A DNA stretch of 24,480 bases from Clostridia bacterium (GTDB taxonomy: Bacteria; Bacillota; Clostridia; Oscillospirales; CAG-272), in the NCBI GenBank assembly GCA_017466495.1, contig JAFTUB010000189.1, forward strand, positions 1 through 24,480, read 5' to 3'. The stretch's first letter is position 1. The number at the start of each line of letters is the position of its first letter. The translations under genes were made by a program, and so were the position numbers. The notes below the pieces were generated by a model, which had not been told where the DNA came from, did no database searches, and saw only the letters and a list, made by a program, of their open reading frames with translations. Below, in pieces: positions 21,179-24,480 of the stretch.

Positions 21179-21985
21179 ATGTCTGCATGCAAAATCGGCA
21201 TCAGTGCCGGTGCCTACAAAGGCATTACCATTGAAGAGACCATGCCCTACCTGCGGAACGCGGGCTTTGACGCCACCTTCACCGGCTACCGTGACCTGGC
21301 CCAGGTTTCGCGGTTTGCCGAGCTTTTCGCCGCCAACGGCATTTTCTACGAGAGCATCCACGCCCCCTGGGACAACATCAACCAGATTTGGCTTGAGGGC
21401 GAGGAGGGCGACCGCGTGCTGGCCCGGTTCTGCGAATGTGTGGAATCCTGCGCCGCCATCGGTGTGCCCATTGCTGTGGTACATCTCAGTTCGGGCGAGA
21501 ATCCGCCTCCCGTAACCGACTGTGGCCGGGGCAGATGGGAGACACTCATTGAAACGGCGGAAAAGAACAACATCGTGCTGGCCTTTGAGAATCAGCGCAA
21601 GCTCTCCAATCTGGCCTACATTTTTGAAACCTACCCCCATCATCCCAACGTGGCCTTCTGCTGGGACTGCGGCCACGAGAGCTGCTTTACCCCCGGCCGT
21701 TCCTATATGCCCCTGTTCGGGAAGAAGCTGGTCTGCACCCATCTGCACGACAACTTCGGCCTGCCCGACCGGCAGACCCCCGACGTCCACATCCTCCCCT
21801 TCGACGGGAATATGGACTATCAGTATGTGGCCGATATGCTGGATCGGGACAACTACCGGGGAACCCTGATGCTGGAGGTATCCAGCCGTCACGAAACCTA
21901 TGCCAACATGACGGCGGAGGAATATTATCTCCGCGCCGCCGCGGCTCTGCGCCGCCTGGAGTCCCTGCGCCGCCCGCAGGCATAA
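21179..21985 (+). CDS. Sugar-phosphate isomerase/epimerase-like TIM barrel, copy 1
   Basis: A 268-residue xylose-isomerase-type (AP endonuclease 2 fold) TIM barrel. Likely metal ligands are E137 (LAFENQRK), D163/H166 (CWDCGHESC), H188/H190 (CTHLHDNF) and E233 (MLEVSS). Substrate-side conserved residues include H61 (IHAPWD) and H102 (VVHLSSGEN). These enzymes isomerise or epimerise sugars, inositols or keto acids; the substrate is unknown. The neighbouring copy at 22016 is the same length and aligns without gaps. AAAGGAG lies about 7 nt before the ATG. No sugar transporter or kinase is near. Confidence 0.85.
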   Translation: MSACKIGISAGAYKGITIEETMPYLRNAGFDATFTGYRDLAQVSRFAELFAANGIFYESIHAPWDNINQIWLEGEEGDRVLARFCECVESCAAIGVPIAVVHLSSGENPPPVTDCGRGRWETLIETAEKNNIVLAFENQRKLSNLAYIFETYPHHPNVAFCWDCGHESCFTPGRSYMPLFGKKLVCTHLHDNFGLPDRQTPDVHILPFDGNMDYQYVADMLDRDNYRGTLMLEVSSRHETYANMTAEEYYLRAAAALRRLESLRRPQA

Positions 21986-22015
21986 TTGCCCCGCCAAATC
22001 AAAGGAGGCCATCCC

Positions 22016-22822
22016 ATGCGCCAATACAGATTCGGCATCAACGCCGACATCTATGAAAATCGCCCCGAGGAGGAATTTCTCCCCTGCATCAAGGCCGCGG
22101 GCTTTGATGAGGTTTTTTCCCTGTACCCAGGTGCCGAAAGAGTACGGGAGCTGGCAGGGCATTTTGCCCGCCACGGCCTGGATTATGCCTGCATCCACGC
22201 CCCCTGGGATGGGATCAACCATCTTTGGCGGGAAGGTGAAGCTGGGGAGGACATCATTGCTCGGCTGATCGCCTGCACCGAGAGCTGCGGCGAGCTGGGT
22301 GTCCCCATGACCGTGGTCCACCTCAGCTCGGGGGAAAATGCGCCTCCCATCACCGACTGCGGCCGCCGCCGTTTGGAATGGCTGGTGGAAACTGCAGAAA
22401 AGCACCGCGTCATACTCGCCTTTGAAAACCAGCGCAAGCTGGCCAACCTGGCCTATGTGTTTGAGGAATACGCCGACTCTCCCTATGTGGGCTTCTGCTG
22501 GGACTGCGGCCATGAGCACTGCTTCACCCCCGGTCGGGCGCATATGCCTCTGTTCGGGAAAAAGCTGGTGTACACCCACATCCATGACAACTTCTGTCTT
22601 CCCGACCGTCAGACCCCCGATGCCCATCTGATCCCCTTCGACGGCAATATCGACTACCGCTATGTGGCTGATATGCTGGACGGGGTGAATTTCGACGGGG
22701 CCCTCACCCTGGAGGTGGCGGGAGACTCGCCTCACTATGCCGACCTTACCCTTGAGCAATTCTGCGCCCGTGCCGCTGCGGCTGTTCGCCGCCTGGCTGA
22801 TCTGCGGACAGATCGGGGGTAA
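22016..22822 (+). CDS. Sugar-phosphate isomerase/epimerase-like TIM barrel, copy 2
   Basis: Also 268 residues; it aligns gap-free to copy 1 and keeps every likely metal ligand at the same position: E137 (LAFENQRK), D163/H166 (CWDCGHEHC) and the YTHIHDNF histidines. The segment after it (LPDRQTPDAHLIPFDGNID) is nearly the same in both. The barrel start differs most (FGINADIYENRPEEEF in place of IGISAGAYKGITIEET), where substrate specificity often lies, so the copies may act on different sugars or form a heterodimer. AAGGAGG lies 7 nt before ATG 22016. It ends 3 nt before the SLOG gene, so translation is probably coupled. Confidence 0.85.
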   Translation: MRQYRFGINADIYENRPEEEFLPCIKAAGFDEVFSLYPGAERVRELAGHFARHGLDYACIHAPWDGINHLWREGEAGEDIIARLIACTESCGELGVPMTVVHLSSGENAPPITDCGRRRLEWLVETAEKHRVILAFENQRKLANLAYVFEEYADSPYVGFCWDCGHEHCFTPGRAHMPLFGKKLVYTHIHDNFCLPDRQTPDAHLIPFDGNIDYRYVADMLDGVNFDGALTLEVAGDSPHYADLTLEQFCARAAAAVRRLADLRTDRG

Positions 22823-22825
22823 GCG

Positions 22826-23326
22826 ATGGAGAGCTGCTGTTTTACCGGGCACCGCCGCATCCCCGCCGAAGAGCTTGCCCACCTTACCGAGAGGCTGGAT
22901 GAATGCCTGTATCGGCTCATTGACGAGGGAATCTACCGTTTTCGCGCCGGCGGCGCTATGGGCTTTGATCGCCTGGCCGCCGAGCGGGTATTGGAAATGC
23001 GCCGCCGCTTTGACTTTGTTCGTCTTGACCTGATCCTGCCCTGCCATGGCCAAACCCGGGGATGGCCCACCGAGGAAGCGGTGGCCTACCGCCGCATTAT
23101 GGCCGAGGCCGACCGGGTCGTGTTTCTGCAGGAGCAATACACCGAGGGCTGTATGCATCGGCGCAATCTGCAGCTGCTGGCAGGCAGTACGGTGTGCGTC
23201 TGCTACCAAACCCACGCGGGAGGCGGAACCGCCTTCACCGTAGCCCACGCCAAGCGGCAGGGGCTGCGGGTGATCAATCTCGCCGAACCGCCCGAAACCG
23301 AACCTTCCCCCATCACCCTCTTCTGA
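22826..23326 (+). CDS. SLOG-family protein, DUF1273 / YpsA-like
   Basis: A 166-residue Rossmann-like protein with the signatures of YpsA/DUF1273: CCFTGHRRIPAEELAHL near the start, FRAGGAMGFDRLAAERVL (residues 40-57) and ADRVVFLQEQYTEGCMHRRN. SLOG domains bind nucleotides or nucleotide-sugars, and some take part in defence or in cell-division control; the role here is unknown. It is last in the operon with DUF6062 and the two TIM barrels. It begins 3 nt after the previous stop. A terminator hairpin starts inside its last codons and its stop codon lies in the loop. Confidence 0.8.
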   Translation: MESCCFTGHRRIPAEELAHLTERLDECLYRLIDEGIYRFRAGGAMGFDRLAAERVLEMRRRFDFVRLDLILPCHGQTRGWPTEEAVAYRRIMAEADRVVFLQEQYTEGCMHRRNLQLLAGSTVCVCYQTHAGGGTAFTVAHAKRQGLRVINLAEPPETEPSPITLF

Positions 23327-23347
23327 AGTGTGAAGAGGGTGTTTTTT
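23314..23347 (+). terminator. Terminator overlapping the end of the SLOG gene
   Basis: CACCCTCTTC (23314-23323) pairs perfectly with GAAGAGGGTG (23332-23341), then T6. The stop codon TGA (23324-23326) begins the 8-nt loop, so translating ribosomes would cover the left arm. Confidence 0.85.
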
Positions 23348-23379
23348 GACGGAACAGCAAAGAAAAATCAAAAAAACTA

Positions 23380-23408
23380 TGGACATTCCCCGTTTGGTTT
23401 GATATAAT
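23380..23408 (+). promoter_or_regulatory. Promoter of metA
   Basis: TGGACA (23380-23385), 17 bp, TATAAT (23403-23408). Only about 35 nt separate the expected transcription start from the metA ATG, which leaves no room for a SAM riboswitch or T-box. Confidence 0.8.
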
Positions 23409-23449
23409 GAAGAGAAACGTATCTTGTCATTCAAAGGAGCATTCAATCT

Positions 23450-24367
23450 ATGCCCATTAAAATTCCGGGCGGTCTGCCCGCCGCACAGACGCTGGAGAGC
23501 GAGCATATTTTTGTCATGGACGAGTCCCGCGCACAGACCCAGGATATCCGTCCCCTGCGCATCGCCATCCTCAATCTGATGCCCACCAAAATTGTCACCG
23601 AAACCCAGCTCATCCGCCTGCTGTCCAATACCCCTCTGCAGATCGAGCTGACCCTTCTCGGTACCGAAACCTACCGTGCCACCCACATCTCCGAGGAGCA
23701 TATGGAGAGCTTCTATCAGAGCTTTTCCGCGGTCAAGGATAAAAAGTTCGACGGTCTGATCATCACCGGTGCCCCGGTGGAAAACCTGGAGTTTTCCGAT
23801 GTGGCCTACTGGGATGAGCTCTGCGCCATTCTTGACTGGTCCCGCACCCATGTTTACTCCACTCTGCACATCTGCTGGGCCGCCCAGGCGGGACTCTACC
23901 ACCACTACGGCATCCAGAAGTATGCCCTGCCCAAGAAGATGTTCGGTATTTTCAAACATGAGGTGGTGGTCCCCCGCCATCCCCTGCTCCGGGGCTTTGA
24001 CGAAACCTTCCTGGCTCCTCATTCCCGCCACACCACCGTCTATGAGCAGGACATCGAGGACTGCCCCCAGCTGGACATTCTCGCCCGTTCCGACCGTGCG
24101 GGAGTCTATATTGTGGCCGACAGAAACGCCCGGCAGTTCTACATCACGGGCCACGCCGAGTACGACTACGACACCCTCTCCCGGGAGTATTTCCGGGATA
24201 CCCTGCGGGGACTTGACATCGACATTCCCTACAACTACTTCCCCGGAAACGACACCTCCAAAACGCCCCGCAATGTATGGCGTGGGCACGCCCATCTGCT
24301 CTTCTCCAACTGGCTCAACTATTTCGTTTACCAGCGCACACCCTACGACATCAATTCCATCGAATAA
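23450..24367 (+). CDS. metA: Homoserine O-acetyltransferase, MetA fold
   Basis: Activates homoserine for methionine synthesis. The 305-residue protein has the class-I-glutaminase-like fold with the family triad: Cys142 (LHICWAAQAG), His235 and Glu237 (ITGHAEYD). Residue 111 is Glu (TGAPVENLEF). In characterised MetA proteins Glu111 goes with acetyl-CoA and Gly111 with succinyl-CoA, so an acetyltransferase is the better call. Other signatures are LNLMPTKIVTETQLIRLL and PHSRHTTVYEQDIE. AAAGGAG lies about 10 nt before ATG 23450. The next gene follows after 35 nt with no terminator, so the two may share a transcript. Confidence 0.94.
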   Translation: MPIKIPGGLPAAQTLESEHIFVMDESRAQTQDIRPLRIAILNLMPTKIVTETQLIRLLSNTPLQIELTLLGTETYRATHISEEHMESFYQSFSAVKDKKFDGLIITGAPVENLEFSDVAYWDELCAILDWSRTHVYSTLHICWAAQAGLYHHYGIQKYALPKKMFGIFKHEVVVPRHPLLRGFDETFLAPHSRHTTVYEQDIEDCPQLDILARSDRAGVYIVADRNARQFYITGHAEYDYDTLSREYFRDTLRGLDIDIPYNYFPGNDTSKTPRNVWRGHAHLLFSNWLNYFVYQRTPYDINSIE

Positions 24368-24402
24368 GTCGGATCAACTTTCATCTTACGGGAGGGTTCA
24401 CC

Positions 24403-24480
24403 ATGCTGTCTGTCATTTATGCCGCAGGTCTCTTTGGCGTCGACGGCTTTCTTGTGACGGTGGAGTGCAGCTCCGCGGAG
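24403..24480 (+). CDS. YifB/ComM-family Mg-chelatase-like ATPase (partial, N-terminus)
   Basis: ATG 24403 has GGGAGG 7 nt upstream and opens 26 codons to the window edge. The start MLSVIYAAGLFGVDGFLVTV followed by ECSSAE matches the beginning of YifB/ComM proteins, which have an N-terminal Lon-like fold before the AAA+ part. In some bacteria ComM helps branch migration during natural transformation; the role here is not shown. It follows metA on the same strand. Confidence 0.7.
   Translation, partial: MLSVIYAAGLFGVDGFLVTVECSSAE

Noticed and set aside
23409..23449. SAM riboswitch or T-box before metA
   Set aside because: The leader is only about 35 nt long, with no room for either.
21062..24295. 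1077-codon minus-strand ORF
   Set aside because: It runs antisense across the TIM-barrel, SLOG and metA genes and their promoter and terminator; it resembles no protein family.

Overview
The window looks like a piece of a gut-type Clostridia chromosome, most likely Oscillospirales/Ruminococcaceae-like. The reasons are strong AGGAGG ribosome sites, consensus sigma-A promoters with 17-bp spacers, an IscS-IscU-Rrf2 iron-sulfur operon, meso-diaminopimelate dehydrogenase, a CD1247-type acidic protein, a DUF6062-like protein and an acetyl-CoA-type MetA. The species cannot be named from sequence alone.

Layout. Positions 1-2222 are the end of an integrative element: a partial small protein (1-92), a sigma-like helix-turn-helix protein, a protein with two winged-helix-like segments, and two short-repeat arrays. 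The element ends in the anticodon loop of a displaced 3' part of a tRNA-Arg(ACG) gene (2223-2267), which is followed by the old tRNA terminator. Positions 2342-4814 hold a minus-strand run of five or six small genes that look like orphan immunity genes of polymorphic toxins. One of them (3656-4129) is split by an in-frame TAA. From about 4950 onward the window is ordinary core genome: leuA with a structured attenuator leader, gdhA, a SorE-like zinc dehydrogenase, an XRE/TPR-like regulator, the iscS-iscU-metF-rrf2 operon, an MBL-fold hydrolase, a small XRE regulator, a carD / efp / CD1247-protein group, ddh, an M19 dipeptidase, a four-gene operon (DUF6062, two tandem TIM-barrel paralogues, a SLOG/DUF1273 protein), metA and the start of a yifB/comM gene.

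How the genes work together. Amino-acid metabolism dominates: leucine entry (leuA), ammonia assimilation (gdhA), lysine/DAP (ddh), methionine (metA for homoserine activation, metF for the methyl donor) and sulfur mobilisation (iscS). The Rrf2/IscR-like regulator is encoded last in the cluster that starts with iscS. A perfect 10-bp inverted repeat centred on the -35 box of the iscS promoter makes feedback control likely. Two genes, leuA and carD, have terminator-like hairpins between promoter and start codon, which suggests transcription attenuation.

I do not see one complete new defence or mobile system. The best leads are the carD leader terminator, the leuA leader (too short for a T-box), the orphan immunity island with its nonsense-split gene, the paired repeat arrays at the element end, and the DUF6062 / double TIM-barrel / SLOG operon. 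All functional names come from reading motifs by eye; no database search was run.
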